Source: Ruegeria sp. HKCCD8929 (lineage in GTDB: Bacteria > Pseudomonadota > Alphaproteobacteria > Rhodobacterales > Rhodobacteraceae). Taken from it: 64,000 nt of DNA. The position numbers were made by a program, and so were the translations under genes. Location of the stretch: NCBI RefSeq assembly GCF_013031405.1, contig NZ_WPZY01000011.1:62001-126000 (forward strand), in the 5' to 3' direction. Below are positions 18,698 to 28,252 of this stretch, piece by piece. The notes below the pieces were generated by a model that ran no database searches, was not told the DNA's origin, and saw nothing but the letters and a program-made list of their open reading frames with translations. Numbering within the stretch: the first letter of the stretch is position 1; every line of letters starts with the position of its first letter.

Positions 18698-20269
18698 TTA
18701 AGATTTCTGGAACATGGCGAGCATGCGCCGGGTTACGAGGAAGCCGCCGAAGATGTTGATCCCGGCCATGAAGACGCTGAGCGCCGCCAGCAGGATCACC
18801 AGGAAGGACCCCGACCCGATCTGCATCAGCGCACCCAGAATGATGATCGACGAGATCGCGTTGGTCACCGCCATCAGCGGAGTGTGCAGCGAATGCGACA
18901 CGCCCCAGATCACCTGAAAGCCCACGAATACGGCCAACACGAACACGATAAAGTGCTGCATGAAGCTGGCCGGCGCGATGGCCCCCACCAGCAGCATCAG
19001 CGCACCGCCGACGGCCAGCAGCGTCACTTGGCTTTTGGTCTGCTGCTTGAACTCGGCAACCTCCTGCGCCCGCTTTTCTTCCGGCGTCAGCTCCTTGACT
19101 TCCTTTTTGGGCTGAGCGGCGATCGCCTGCACCTTGGGCGGCGGCGGCGGGAAAGTGATCTCGCCGTCAAACGTCACAGTCGAGCCCCGGATCACGTCGT
19201 CTTCCATGTCGTGATTGACCTGCCCGTCCTTCTCGGGCGTCAGGTCGGTCATCATGTGACGGATGTTGGTGGCATACAGTGACGAGGATTGCGCCGCCAT
19301 CCGGCTGGGGAAGTCGGTGTAGCCGACGATGGTCACGCCATTGTCGGTGACAACCTTTTCGTCGGCCACCGTGCCTTCGACATTGCCGCCACGCTCGGCG
19401 GCCAGATCAACGATCACCGAGCCCGGCTTCATCGCGGCGACCATATCCTCAAGCCACAGCTTGGGCGCCTCGCGGTTGGGGATCAGGGCGGTGGTGATGA
19501 CGATATCCATTTCCGGAGCCAGTTCGCGGAACTTGGCCAACTGTGCGTTGCGGAATTCTTCCGACTGCACGCTGGCATACCCGCCGGTGGCGGCGCCATC
19601 CTGCTGCTCTTCCTCGAAATCCAGATAGACGAACTCGGCGCCCATGGATTCGACCTGCTCGGCCACTTCGGGGCGCACGTCGAAGGCGTAGGTGATCGCA
19701 CCCAGCGAGGTCGAGGTGCCGATGGCGGCCAGGCCGGCCACGCCCGCGCCCACGACCAGCACCTTGGCGGGCGGCACTTTACCGGCGGCGGTCACCTGAC
19801 CGGTGAAGAAACGGCCAAAGTTGTTGCCCGCCTCGATCACCGCGCGGTAGCCCGCGATATTGGCCATGGATGACAGCGCGTCCATCTTTTGCGCGCGCGA
19901 GATACGTGGCACCATTTCCATGGCGATCACGTTGGCGCCCTTGGCTTTGGCGGCCTCCATGCCCTCTTCGTTTCCGGCGGGATTGAAGAAGGAAATCAGC
20001 GTCTTGCCCTTGGTCAGGCGTTTCAGCTCGGTGGCGTTCGGCTGGCGCACCTTGGCGACGATATCGGCCGTTTTCCACAGGCTTGCCGCCGTCTTGACGA
20101 CCTCGACACCGGCGGCCTTGTACGCCTCGTCCGAGAACCCGGCAGCCGCACCGGCCCCGGTTTCGATGGCGCATTCATAGCCCAGTTTTTGCAGCTGCAG
20201 CGCACTGTCCGGGGTCATCGCCACCCGGTTCTCGCCGTCAAAGATCTCTTTCGGTGTCCCTATCTTCAC
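18698..20269 (-). CDS. pntA: NAD(P) transhydrogenase, alpha subunit (fused alpha1-alpha2 form)
   Basis: A 523-residue subunit carrying the NAD(H)-binding domain I and the membrane segments that many alphaproteobacteria encode as a separate PntA2. The dinucleotide fold is visible at [22 protein letters not shown] with FDVRPEV, plus [11 protein letters not shown] Pro-rich linker (PPPPPKVQA, about residue 380) joins it to a helical, charged stretch and three to four C-terminal membrane helices (about residues 415 to 515). The domain order therefore resembles the E. coli protein. It is the first gene of the pntAB operon. Confidence 0.95.
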   Translation of the reverse strand: MKIGTPKEIFDGENRVAMTPDSALQLQKLGYECAIETGAGAAAGFSDEAYKAAGVEVVKTAASLWKTADIVAKVRQPNATELKRLTKGKTLISFFNPAGNEEGMEAAKAKGANVIAMEMVPRISRAQKMDALSSMANIAGYRAVIEAGNNFGRFFTGQVTAAGKVPPAKVLVVGAGVAGLAAIGTSTSLGAITYAFDVRPEVAEQVESMGAEFVYLDFEEEQQDGAATGGYASVQSEEFRNAQLAKFRELAPEMDIVITTALIPNREAPKLWLEDMVAAMKPGSVIVDLAAERGGNVEGTVADEKVVTDNGVTIVGYTDFPSRMAAQSSSLYATNIRHMMTDLTPEKDGQVNHDMEDDVIRGSTVTFDGEITFPPPPPKVQAIAAQPKKEVKELTPEEKRAQEVAEFKQQTKSQVTLLAVGGALMLLVGAIAPASFMQHFIVFVLAVFVGFQVIWGVSHSLHTPLMAVTNAISSIIILGALMQIGSGSFLVILLAALSVFMAGINIFGGFLVTRRMLAMFQKS

Positions 20270-20400
20270 CAGTCGGGTCCCCCTAATTTTCAGTCAGGCC
20301 AAGCAGAAGGTCAGTATTGTTTGCCAAGCAAACATGTATCTCGCGCAAGATTATTTCGCAAGTGCAGCATTCGGAACGTCAGATCATGGTCCGATTTCCC

Positions 20401-20850
20401 CTACACCCAGCGCCGCGTCTTGCGTTCATAGCGGGCGAAATCGGCCCGGAACGTGCGGCGCAGACGGTCCTCTTCAGGGAGGATAAAGCGGCGTTCCAGC
20501 ACCCAGGCAAAAACCGGAATCAGTACCAGCGACAGCACCGCATCAAAGCGCAGGACAAGGCCGGTCAGGATCAGCACGTCCCCCAGATAGATCGGGTTTC
20601 GGCTGCGCTTGTAGATGCCGGTCTGCACCATGGCCGACGGTGTTTCATGCGGGATGATGGTGGTGCGGTGGCGGCGGAACTCGACCACGGCGAGGACCAT
20701 CAGCAGCACCCCGCCGCCGATCAGCAGACCGCTCACAAGATCGGTAAACCCACCCTCCAGAGACAGACCGAACGACAGGTGACGCGACTGGAGCCAGGCC
20801 AGAACGGCAAAGCCAACCAGCCAGACCGGCGGCAGATCAATTCGGCGCAT
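20401..20850 (-). CDS. Isoprenylcysteine carboxyl methyltransferase-like membrane protein
   Basis: A 149-residue membrane protein of the PEMT/ICMT-like family, with three to four helices and the family signature GIYKRSRNPIYLGDVLILTGL followed by ERRFILPEEDRLRRTFRADFARYERKTRRW. In bacteria these proteins are probable methyltransferases of unknown substrate. The start ATG at 20850 (MRRIDLPP) is chosen because GGAG lies five bases upstream; an in-frame ATG at 20877 would add nine residues. It is separated from pntA by 130 bases. Confidence 0.82.
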   Translation of the reverse strand: MRRIDLPPVWLVGFAVLAWLQSRHLSFGLSLEGGFTDLVSGLLIGGGVLLMVLAVVEFRRHRTTIIPHETPSAMVQTGIYKRSRNPIYLGDVLILTGLVLRFDAVLSLVLIPVFAWVLERRFILPEEDRLRRTFRADFARYERKTRRWV

Positions 20851-21043
20851 GCGCGGTCTCCGTCGCCCGAATTGCAAATGTCTTCATGCCGTTCATGCGG
20901 GCCTTCTTATCTGTTTCAGTGGGGGAAGTGCATGTCGCGTGCCCGGGATCGCCAAGAAAAGAACGGTTTTGCCGGACCGGAGGGACAAGCAGGATGATCT
21001 CCTGCCGTTGACGTGACGGCAGAACACCGGTTTGCCTGCGGAC

Positions 21044-21994
21044 CTATTCCCACTCCATCTCTTCAAAGACACGCCCCGCATTCTTGGTCGCCAGTTCTTC
21101 GAACGTGTCCAGATGGGCCCAGTTGGACTGATCCACATAATAGGCCTCGGCCAGATCACCGCCCGCATCGATATGCGCGCCCACTTTTGCACGCAGGTCC
21201 TTGAGATACGCGAGGGTATAGCGCCGCACCTGTTCGAAATTGGTCGGGTGGCCGTGGCCAGGGATGATGTAGGTGGGGGCGATGGGTTCCAGCCGGGTCT
21301 CCCAGGTCTCGATCCAGCAACTGGTGCAGGTGTGTTCGAAGATCGGCAGCATACGCTCGTGAAAGGCGATGTCGCCGGCGATCATGATCTCCCATTGCGG
21401 GATCCAGACCTGCGTATCACCGGGATCATGCGCGGGGCCAAGGTGCAGTGCCCTGATCTCGATCCCACCCAGAGTGAGCACGTACTCATCCTCAAATATC
21501 AGGTTGGCATGTTCGACCCGCGTGCCCTCGGCCCGTTCCTTGTTGTAGCGTCGCATCCCCTGCAGGATGAAATCTCCGTTCTCGCGCGTCTCAGTCACCG
21601 CGTCCGCATGGGCCAGAACATCCACCCCCTGATCGCGCCAATAGCCGTTGCCCAGCATGGCATGACCCTGCCCGTTCTCGTTGATGACCAGAACCACCGG
21701 CTGATCGGTGACCAGCCGGATCTCGTCATGCAGGGCGGCGGCAAGTCGGTCGGAGGCGCCGGAGTTGATCACCACCACGCCTTCGCCGGTCACGATGAAC
21801 GAGAGGTTGTTGTTGTGCCCGGCATTCTCGTAGGTCGGCGGCGCGGTAGCACCGATGGCGGAATAGACATGCGGGATCACCTCGACCGGTTTCGAGTACA
21901 GCTCGGATTGCGGGTACTGGTCGGCAATGTCTTCGCTGGCAAAGGCCGGAGCGGCGAGTGCGGCCAACAGCAGGACGGACAAGGTTTTGGTCAT
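21044..21994 (-). CDS. Periplasmic metallo-beta-lactamase-fold protein with degenerate metal site
   Basis: A 316-residue protein with a signal peptide (MTKTLSVLLLAALAAPAFA) and the MBL fold of the SoxH-like group. The usual HxHxDH motif is replaced: N105 to N116 reads NENGQGHAMLGN, where the family has NTHxHxDHxLGN, so the four metal ligands correspond to Asn107, Gln109, His111 and Ala112. The later ligands remain: His189 (GPAHDPGD), Asp208 (AGDIAFHE) and His247 (PGHGHP). Two Cys (HTCTSCW) are near residue 225. It may bind one metal or none. Divergent from the SDR gene. Function unknown. Confidence 0.82.
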   Translation of the reverse strand: MTKTLSVLLLAALAAPAFASEDIADQYPQSELYSKPVEVIPHVYSAIGATAPPTYENAGHNNNLSFIVTGEGVVVINSGASDRLAAALHDEIRLVTDQPVVLVINENGQGHAMLGNGYWRDQGVDVLAHADAVTETRENGDFILQGMRRYNKERAEGTRVEHANLIFEDEYVLTLGGIEIRALHLGPAHDPGDTQVWIPQWEIMIAGDIAFHERMLPIFEHTCTSCWIETWETRLEPIAPTYIIPGHGHPTNFEQVRRYTLAYLKDLRAKVGAHIDAGGDLAEAYYVDQSNWAHLDTFEELATKNAGRVFEEMEWE

Positions 21995-22117
21995 CAGACC
22001 TCCTCAGGGATTCACAATTACATTCACATCTTTGCATTTAATGTGCACCCGTGGGACGGCGCGTCTTGTCACAGGCAGCGCAACCTATAGGGTTCGGGTC
22101 AGCAAGGAGGAGCACAG

Positions 22118-22870
22118 ATGACACTCGACGGGAAACACGCGCTGGTGACCGGCGGCGGCACCGGGATCGGTCTGGCCATCGCGCGGGCACTGGCAGCCGA
22201 AGGCGCGACCGTGACCATCACCGGGCGGCGACAGGAGGTGCTGGATCAGGTCGCAACCGACCGCATCACTGGCATGGCGATGGATGTCCGTGACGAAGAG
22301 AGTGTGGCTAAAGGCATCGCTACGGTCGCTGAAGCGCGCGGGCCGATCCAGATCTGTGTCGCCAATGCGGGCATCGCCGTCGGCAAGACGCTGCAAAAGA
22401 CCGACATGAGTTTTTGGCGCGACATCATGGCCACCAATCTGGACGGCGCGTTCCTGACCATCCGCGAGAGCCTGCGGTCTATGCTTGAGACGGACTGGGG
22501 CCGGGTGATCTCGGTCGCCTCGATCGCCGGGCTGCGCGGCACGCCGGGAGCTGGAGCCTATGCGGCCTCGAAACATGGGCTGATCGGGCTGACCCGCAGC
22601 TATTCCGAGGAATTCCTCGGCACCTCCTACACGTTCAACGCGCTCTGCCCCGGTTATGTGGACACCCCGATTGTCGAGCGCAACATCACCTCGATCTCTC
22701 AGCGCGCGGGGCTGTCGCAAGACGATGCGCTCAAGGTCATGACAGATCAGAACCGCCACAAGCGTCTGATCCTTCCGGAAGAGGTCGCGGCGGCGGCCCT
22801 GTGGCTGGTCCGCCCCGGCTCGCAGAGCATCAACGGGCAGTGTATCGAGATCGCGGGCGGTCAGACCTGA
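22118..22870 (+). CDS. Short-chain dehydrogenase/reductase
   Basis: A 250-residue classical SDR. It has the cofactor motif TGGGTGIG (residues 11 to 18), the structural motif NAG (VANAGIAVG), and the catalytic Ser-Tyr-Lys in SVASIAGLRGTPGAGAYAASKHG. The chain ends with a typical quaternary-contact tail, INGQCIEIAGGQT. Close relatives include 3-oxoacyl-ACP reductases and 3-hydroxybutyrate dehydrogenases, but the substrate is not readable. AAGGAGG precedes the start. The stop shares one base with the LysE-type gene's start, so the two are coupled. Confidence 0.9.
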   Translation: MTLDGKHALVTGGGTGIGLAIARALAAEGATVTITGRRQEVLDQVATDRITGMAMDVRDEESVAKGIATVAEARGPIQICVANAGIAVGKTLQKTDMSFWRDIMATNLDGAFLTIRESLRSMLETDWGRVISVASIAGLRGTPGAGAYAASKHGLIGLTRSYSEEFLGTSYTFNALCPGYVDTPIVERNITSISQRAGLSQDDALKVMTDQNRHKRLILPEEVAAAALWLVRPGSQSINGQCIEIAGGQT

Positions 22871-23502
22871 TGGGCACGACCGAGGCCATCGTGGGGTTTC
22901 TCGTTGTGAACGTGCTGGCCTGGATCACACCGGGGCCGAACATGATCGCGGTGATCAGCGCCTCGCTCAGTGGCGGGCTGCGGGCGGGGCTGGCGACCGC
23001 GGCCGGGCTGGCGCTGGCCTCGGTGATCTGGGCCTCGCTCGCGGTTCTGGGGGTCTCGATCCTGTTCGAGCTTTTCCCATGGGCGGTGCAGGCGTTGCGG
23101 CTGACAGGCGCGGCCTATCTGTTCTGGATCGGGGTCCGCTCCTTGCGGTCCGCTTTACAGGATGTACCACCGAGCACACCGGAGCGTGCACGCCTGTCCT
23201 GGCGCAAGGCCTTTCGGCGCGGGCTGCTCGTCAGCATGGGCAATCCCAAGGCGGCGCTGTTTTACGGCTCGATCCTTACTGCGTTTGTTCCGGCCCATGC
23301 CTCGGCACCGGTTCTGATCGGTGTGGTGGCGGTCTGCGGGGTGCTGGCCATGCTGCTGCACACGATCACCGCGACGCTGTTCTCGACGCCGCAGGCCATG
23401 GCGGCGTTCGCACGCGGGCGGCGGGCCATTGATGCTCTCTTTGGCCTGATCTTGACCGGGCTGGGCGGCACAGTGATCTGGTCGGTCCTGCGCCGAAGTT
23501 GA
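22870..23502 (+). CDS. LysE family amino-acid exporter
   Basis: A 210-residue membrane protein of the LysE/RhtB superfamily with about six helices. The N-terminal signature WITPGPNMIAVISASLSGGLRAGLATAAGLA is clear, and PKAALFYGSILTAFVP matches the second conserved block. The ATG at 22870 overlaps the SDR stop by one base; the frame is open further upstream, but that stretch lies inside the SDR gene. It probably exports an amino acid or related compound. Its neighbours (SDR, kynureninase) leave the substrate open. Confidence 0.9.
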   Translation: MGTTEAIVGFLVVNVLAWITPGPNMIAVISASLSGGLRAGLATAAGLALASVIWASLAVLGVSILFELFPWAVQALRLTGAAYLFWIGVRSLRSALQDVPPSTPERARLSWRKAFRRGLLVSMGNPKAALFYGSILTAFVPAHASAPVLIGVVAVCGVLAMLLHTITATLFSTPQAMAAFARGRRAIDALFGLILTGLGGTVIWSVLRRS

Positions 23503-23583
23503 GGCCGCCGTAGTAGACAGACCGCGCCCAATCGGCTAGGTCAGGAAGCAATTACTTCAAGCTTAAAATATCACGAGGCCATC

Positions 23584-24777
23584 ATGACCGATTTTGCCGC
23601 CACCAAGGCGATGTTCGATCTGCCTAAGGGCGTGCTCTATCTGGACGGCAACTCGCTTGGCCCCCTGCCCCGCGCGGCGCAGGCGAGGGTGCAGGAGATG
23701 ATGGCGGACGAATGGGGCCAGATGCTGATCACCGGCTGGAACAAGGCCGGATGGATGGCGCTGCCCACAGGGCTGGGCGACCGGATCGGACGGCTGATCG
23801 GGGCCGAGCCAGGCCATGTGGTGATGGGCGACACGCTGTCGATCAAGGTCTATCAAGCACTCGCCTCGGCACTGGAGTTGAACCCCGACCGCAAGGTGGT
23901 GCTGTCGGACAACGGCAACTTTCCCACCGATCTCTACATGGCCGACGGGCTGCTGCGCTCACTGGGCGGCGATTACGAGTTGCGGGTGGTCGACCCGGAG
24001 GCGGTCGAGGACGCCATCACCGATGAGATTGCGGTGCTGATGCTGACCGAGGTCGACTACCGCACCGGCCGCCTGCATGACATGAAACGGCTGACCGAAA
24101 AGGCCCATGCGCAGGGCGTCCTGACCAACTGGGATCTGGCCCATTCCGCCGGGGCGTTTCCGGTGGATCTGGCGGGCTGTAAGGCCGACTTCGCGGTGGG
24201 CTGCACGTACAAGTATCTCAACGGCGGCCCCGGCGCGCCCGCCTTCATCTATGTCGCGCCGCGCCACGCGGACACCGCACGCCCGGCGCTGTCGGGCTGG
24301 CTGGGGCATGAGGCACCCTTTGCCTTCGACCTCGACTATCGTCCCGGCGAAGGGATCGAGCGGATGCGGGTCGGCACGCCGCCGGTGATCCAACTGACCG
24401 CGCTGACATCGGCCATGGATGTCTGGGACATGGCCGATATCGCCGATGTGCGCGCGAAATCCGTTGAACTGACCGAGTTGTTCATCGCCGGGGTCGAGGC
24501 CACCTGCCCTGAGTTGCAACTGGCCAGCCCGCGCGATCCGGCCCTGCGCGGCAGTCAGGTCTCGTTCCGCTTCCAGGAAGGCTACGCCGTCATGCAGGCC
24601 CTGATCGCGCGCGGTGTGATCGGCGATTTCCGGGCGCCGGACATCATGCGCTTCGGCTTTACACCGCTTTATATCGACGAGAGCGATGTGCAGGGCGCCG
24701 TCGACATCCTTGCCGACATCATGACCAACCGACTGTGGGACAAGCCGGAATACAAGATCCGGCAAAAGGTCACCTGA
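23584..24777 (+). CDS. kynU: Kynureninase
   Basis: A 397-residue PLP enzyme that cleaves kynurenine or 3-hydroxykynurenine to (hydroxy)anthranilate and alanine. Family blocks are YLDGNSLGPLPRAAQ, WNKAGWMALPTGLGDRI, TNWDLAHSAGAFPVDL with the PLP-contacting Asp184, and GCTYKYLNGGPGAPAF with the Schiff-base Lys210. Length matches known kynureninases. It starts 81 bases after the LysE-type gene and may share its transcript. The 3' end overlaps the convergent TetR gene by 8 bases. No kynA or kynB is in the window. Confidence 0.94.
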   Translation: MTDFAATKAMFDLPKGVLYLDGNSLGPLPRAAQARVQEMMADEWGQMLITGWNKAGWMALPTGLGDRIGRLIGAEPGHVVMGDTLSIKVYQALASALELNPDRKVVLSDNGNFPTDLYMADGLLRSLGGDYELRVVDPEAVEDAITDEIAVLMLTEVDYRTGRLHDMKRLTEKAHAQGVLTNWDLAHSAGAFPVDLAGCKADFAVGCTYKYLNGGPGAPAFIYVAPRHADTARPALSGWLGHEAPFAFDLDYRPGEGIERMRVGTPPVIQLTALTSAMDVWDMADIADVRAKSVELTELFIAGVEATCPELQLASPRDPALRGSQVSFRFQEGYAVMQALIARGVIGDFRAPDIMRFGFTPLYIDESDVQGAVDILADIMTNRLWDKPEYKIRQKVT

Positions 24778-25351
24778 CCTCCAGCCCTGCCCCGATCAAA
24801 GCCGCCAGTTGGGCCACGCGGGTGGTGTAGTCGTCATAACTCGGCACCGCGGCCTTGATCCCCTTGAGAGCGGCGGTGATCGTCGCGGCCACATCCTGCG
24901 CCTCGCCGGTCAGCCGCACCCGGCCTTGCGCCGCCTCACGCTCCAGCCAGTCCGCATAAAGATCGCGCAGCCGCGCCTCGCCCGCGTCGGAAATATCCGA
25001 GGACGTCGCGTTGCTCGCATCCAGCAACTCCATTCCATGCGGAGAGCTGAGCATTGCCGCCATCACGTCGCCGCCCTGCGCCGAAAAGGCACGGGCGATC
25101 AGATCCCGTATGGTTCCCTCCCCGCCCAGCGCCTCGGCCACATCCGCCGCCGCCATGTCGTAATAGTGCTGCGCCAGACTGCGAAAGATCGCCTCTTTGT
25201 TCTTGTAATGCAGATACACCGCCGGGCGGGACATCCCCGCGCCGCGCGCTATGTCATCCATCGAGGTCTTGCGGAATCCATATGCCGCAAAGGCCTGCCA
25301 GGCCGACATCAGAATCGCCTTCTGTTTGGGATCGACATCCAGATCTTTCAT
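24770..25351 (-). CDS. TetR family transcriptional repressor
   Basis: A 193-residue regulator with an N-terminal helix-turn-helix: ILMSAWQAFAAYGFRKTSMDDIARGAGMSRPAVYLHYKNKEAIFRSL, the TetR signature. The C-terminal ligand domain is not diagnostic. ATG 25351 (MKDLDVDP) was chosen over an in-frame codon 57 bases upstream because it gives the usual short arm before the HTH. It is divergent from iorA, with five TGTCA/TGACA half-sites between the two genes, so it most likely controls iorAB and itself. Confidence 0.9.
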   Translation of the reverse strand: MKDLDVDPKQKAILMSAWQAFAAYGFRKTSMDDIARGAGMSRPAVYLHYKNKEAIFRSLAQHYYDMAAADVAEALGGEGTIRDLIARAFSAQGGDVMAAMLSSPHGMELLDASNATSSDISDAGEARLRDLYADWLEREAAQGRVRLTGEAQDVAATITAALKGIKAAVPSYDDYTTRVAQLAALIGAGLEVR

Positions 25352-25362
25352 GATCCGACCTC

Positions 25363-25422
25363 TGACAGTTCGAACACTATTTGTCAATTGACATGCTGAC
25401 ACTTTCAATTAATTATGTCAGC
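25363..25422. promoter_or_regulatory. Divergent tetR/iorA promoter with nested palindromic operators
   Basis: Five TGTCA/TGACA half-sites are packed here (25363, 25382, 25389, 25397, 25416). TGTCAATTGACA at 25382-25393 is a perfect 12-base palindrome. GCTGACA (25395-25401) and TGTCAGC (25416-25422) form a second inverted repeat. On the plus strand TTGACA at 25388-25393 and AATTAT at 25411-25416, 17 bases apart, make a good iorA promoter, so both palindromes overlap the RNA polymerase site. The same palindrome supplies a TTGACA to the minus strand. Confidence 0.7.
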
Positions 25423-25452
25423 AACCCTAGCTTCAGCGGAGACAAACGCGCC

Positions 25453-25917
25453 ATGGCAACCTCTCTCACCATCAACGGCACGGCGCATCAGGTGGACCTG
25501 CCTGACGACGTGCCCCTTTTGTGGGTCCTGCGGGACGAGATCGGACTGACCGGCACCAAATTCGGCTGCGGTGTGTCCGCGTGCGGCGCCTGCACCGTGC
25601 ATATCGACGGCGAGGCGGTGCGGTCCTGCCAAATCGCGCTGTCGGATGTGCAGGGCGAGGTGACCACCATCGAAGGCGTCGGCTCCCCCGACGCCATGTC
25701 CGCGATCCAGCGGGCCTGGGTCGCGCATCAGGTGGCGCAATGCGGCTATTGCCAGTCGGGCCAGATCATGCAGGCGGCCTCGCTGCTGGCACAGAACCCG
25801 GCGCCGACGGATGCCGAGATCGACGAGGCGATGCAGGGCAACCTGTGCCGCTGCGGTACCTACCCCCGCATCCGCGCCGCGATCCATGATGCGGCCGCCC
25901 GGATGAAGGAGGCGTAA
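25453..25917 (+). CDS. iorA: Isoquinoline 1-oxidoreductase-type small subunit, two [2Fe-2S] clusters
   Basis: A 154-residue iron-sulfur subunit of a xanthine-dehydrogenase-family molybdenum hydroxylase. The plant-type [2Fe-2S] domain has Cys39, 44, 47 and 59 ([13 protein letters not shown] ... RSC). The second, helical cluster domain has Cys97, 100, 132 and 134 (CGYCQSGQ and [10 protein letters not shown]). The frame is open back to 25381, but ATG 25453 gives the usual length. The large subunit follows after 3 bases. Whether the substrate is an N-heterocycle or an aldehyde is not settled by sequence. Confidence 0.92.
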   Translation: MATSLTINGTAHQVDLPDDVPLLWVLRDEIGLTGTKFGCGVSACGACTVHIDGEAVRSCQIALSDVQGEVTTIEGVGSPDAMSAIQRAWVAHQVAQCGYCQSGQIMQAASLLAQNPAPTDAEIDEAMQGNLCRCGTYPRIRAAIHDAAARMKEA

Positions 25918-25920
25918 GAG

Positions 25921-28161
25921 ATGGCAAGCATTGGTAAAATCGTACGCCGCACCTTCCTGATCGGCTCAGCCGCCATCGTCGGCGGTGTGGCCTTCGGCGC
26001 CTATTACGTCACTCGCCCCGCCGCCAACCCGCTGAAACCGGGCGAAGGCGAGGCCGCGCTGAACCCCTTTGTCCTGATCGACCAGAACGGCGTCACCCTG
26101 TTCGCGCCGCGTGCCGAAATGGGTCAGGGGGTCAAGACCACCTGGGCCGCACTGATCGCCGAGGAACTGGATGTGGAACTGGATCAGATCACCGTCCTGC
26201 ACGGACCGGCGGCAGCGGCCTATTACAATACCGCGATGATCGGCGAGGGTCTGCCCAACAAGGGCTATGACATCTCGAACTTCCAGCACAACCTGGCCGA
26301 GGCGCTTGGGGTGATCGGCAAGGTGCTCAGCCTGCAGGTCACCGGTGGCTCGACGTCGATGAAGGACGGGTTCGTACGCATGCGCGAGGCCGGCGCTTCG
26401 GCCCGCGAGACACTGAAACAGGCCGCGGCCGAGCGGCTGGGTGTGGACCGGTCGCAACTGACGACCGAGGCGGGGCACGTGATCGCGCCAGACGGCAGCA
26501 AGATCCCCTATCCCGAACTGGCAATGGATGCCGCAAAGCTCGACCCCGTCGAGGCGCATCTGCGCGACCCCGGCGAATGGCGCTATCTGGGCAAGAACCT
26601 GCCCCGCCTCGACATGGTGGGCAAATCCACCGGCACCGCCGAGTTCGGCATCGACGTACGCCTGCCCGGGATGAAATTCGCCTCTGTCCGTATGAACCCG
26701 AAACTTGGCGGCAGTATGAAGAGCTTTGACGACAGCGCCGCCAAATCCATGCCCGGTGTCGAAAAGGTGGTCGATCTGGGCGATGGCGTGGCCGTGGTCG
26801 CCTCGAACACATGGCTGGCCATTCAGGCGGTCGAAGCGATTGAAGTCGAGTGGGAGGACGCCCCTTACCCGCCCGAGACCGACGCGATCTTTGCTAAGAT
26901 CGCCGAGGCTTTCGACGAAAGCCCCAACTCGACCATGCGTGACGATGGCGATGTCGGCGTGATGCCCGAAGGCGCCACCGAGATCACCGCCGAATACACC
27001 GTACCCTATCTGGCCCATGCCACGATGGAGCCGATGAACGCCACCGCGCTGTTCTCGGGCCGCAAGCTGGAGTTCTGGGGCGGCAATCAGGCGCCCACCT
27101 TCATGCAGATGAAGATCGCCGCCGCCGCCAATCTGGACAGCGAACAGGTCGAGGTGCACACCACCTATCTGGGCGGCGGTTTCGGCCGTCGGGGCGAGTT
27201 CGACTTCGGCGTCATCGCCACCAAGGTCGCCATGGCCATGCCCAACGTGCCGGTGCAGACCACCTGGAGCCGGGAAGAGGACATGCGCCACGACTTCTAC
27301 CGCCCCGGCGCGATGGCGCGGATGCGCGGCGCGGTCAAGGACGGCAAGGCGGTGCTGATCGACGGTCGGGTGGCCTCGCAATCCTGCACTCACCAGGCGG
27401 TCGAGCGGATCACCGGCTTCGCCGGCGGCGGCCCTGACAAGGTGCTGGTCGAAGGTCTGTTCAACCAGCCCTATGCGGTTCCCAACTATCGCATCAGCGG
27501 CCATATCGCAGATCTGCAGATCCCGGTCGGCTTCTGGCGCTCGGTCGGCAACAGCCACAACGGATTCTTCCACGAAACCTTCATGGATGAGATGGCCCAT
27601 ACCGCCGGCCGCGACCCGCTGGAATTCCGGCTGGAGCTGATGAAAAGCGAACACGCCCCCTCGGCAGGCTGTCTGGAAGCGGTGCGCGAGATGTCCGGCT
27701 GGACCGGCCAAACGCCAGACGGCGTGGGCCGCGGCGTGGCCTTCACCTACAGCTTCGGCACGCCTGTGGCGCAGGTCATAGAGGTGTTGGACGAAGACGG
27801 TACCATCCGCATCAACAAGGCCTGGATCGCCTGCGACATGGGGCTGGCGCTGGACCCGGAAACGGTCAAGGCGCAGATGTTCGGCGGCATGATCTATGGC
27901 CTGTCGGCGGCCTGCTATGGCGCCATCACCTTTGCGGATGGTGAGGTGGAGCAGTTCAACTTCCCCGACTACGACGCGATCCGGATGCATACATCGCCGC
28001 AGGTCGAGGTCCGGGTGCTTGAAACCAACCGCCACATGGGCGGCGCGGGCGAGCCCGGCACGCCGCCCTCGATGCCTGCGTTGGGCAATGCGCTGTTCGA
28101 CCTGACCGGCAAGCGCGTGCGCACACTGCCATTTGCCGATCACTTCGACCTGCTGGTCTGA
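25921..28161 (+). CDS. iorB: Isoquinoline 1-oxidoreductase-type large molybdopterin subunit
   Basis: A 746-residue molybdenum hydroxylase large subunit of the IorB/aldehyde-dehydrogenase type, which hydroxylates its substrate and passes electrons to IorA. The N-terminus has a twin-arginine-like sequence (KIVRRTFLIGSAAIVGGVAFG), so the complex may be exported folded or membrane-anchored. Cofactor-binding segments include APRAEMGQGVKTTWAALIAEELDVE, TTYLGGGFGRRGEFDF and the C-terminal GGAGEPGTPPSMPALGNALFDLTGKRVR with the catalytic Glu. Electron acceptors beyond IorA are not encoded nearby. MoaA at 2.3 kb supplies an early cofactor step. Confidence 0.92.
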   Translation: MASIGKIVRRTFLIGSAAIVGGVAFGAYYVTRPAANPLKPGEGEAALNPFVLIDQNGVTLFAPRAEMGQGVKTTWAALIAEELDVELDQITVLHGPAAAAYYNTAMIGEGLPNKGYDISNFQHNLAEALGVIGKVLSLQVTGGSTSMKDGFVRMREAGASARETLKQAAAERLGVDRSQLTTEAGHVIAPDGSKIPYPELAMDAAKLDPVEAHLRDPGEWRYLGKNLPRLDMVGKSTGTAEFGIDVRLPGMKFASVRMNPKLGGSMKSFDDSAAKSMPGVEKVVDLGDGVAVVASNTWLAIQAVEAIEVEWEDAPYPPETDAIFAKIAEAFDESPNSTMRDDGDVGVMPEGATEITAEYTVPYLAHATMEPMNATALFSGRKLEFWGGNQAPTFMQMKIAAAANLDSEQVEVHTTYLGGGFGRRGEFDFGVIATKVAMAMPNVPVQTTWSREEDMRHDFYRPGAMARMRGAVKDGKAVLIDGRVASQSCTHQAVERITGFAGGGPDKVLVEGLFNQPYAVPNYRISGHIADLQIPVGFWRSVGNSHNGFFHETFMDEMAHTAGRDPLEFRLELMKSEHAPSAGCLEAVREMSGWTGQTPDGVGRGVAFTYSFGTPVAQVIEVLDEDGTIRINKAWIACDMGLALDPETVKAQMFGGMIYGLSAACYGAITFADGEVEQFNFPDYDAIRMHTSPQVEVRVLETNRHMGGAGEPGTPPSMPALGNALFDLTGKRVRTLPFADHFDLLV

Positions 28162-28171
28162 CGATGCACAT

Positions 28172-28208
28172 AGGCCCCACCCGGCAACGGGCGGGGCCTC
28201 TTCCTGTT
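28172..28208 (+). terminator. Probable terminator after iorB
   Basis: A stem of seven plus four base pairs (aggcccc.cccg with cggg.ggggcct, one A-C mismatch) with a gcaa tetraloop spans 28172-28199 and is followed by a pyrimidine-rich cttcctgttcc rather than a clean uridine run. It starts 11 bases past the iorB stop. Confidence 0.65.
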
Positions 28209-28252
28209 CCCGGCTGTTGACTTCGCCCATCCTGATCCGCTAACGGGCAGGC

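Noticed and set aside
25966..28230. Long 754-codon open frame antisense to iorB
   Set aside because: It mirrors the real gene's GC-rich codons, is His/Gly/Arg-rich, has no recognisable domain or start signal, and iorB is unambiguous.
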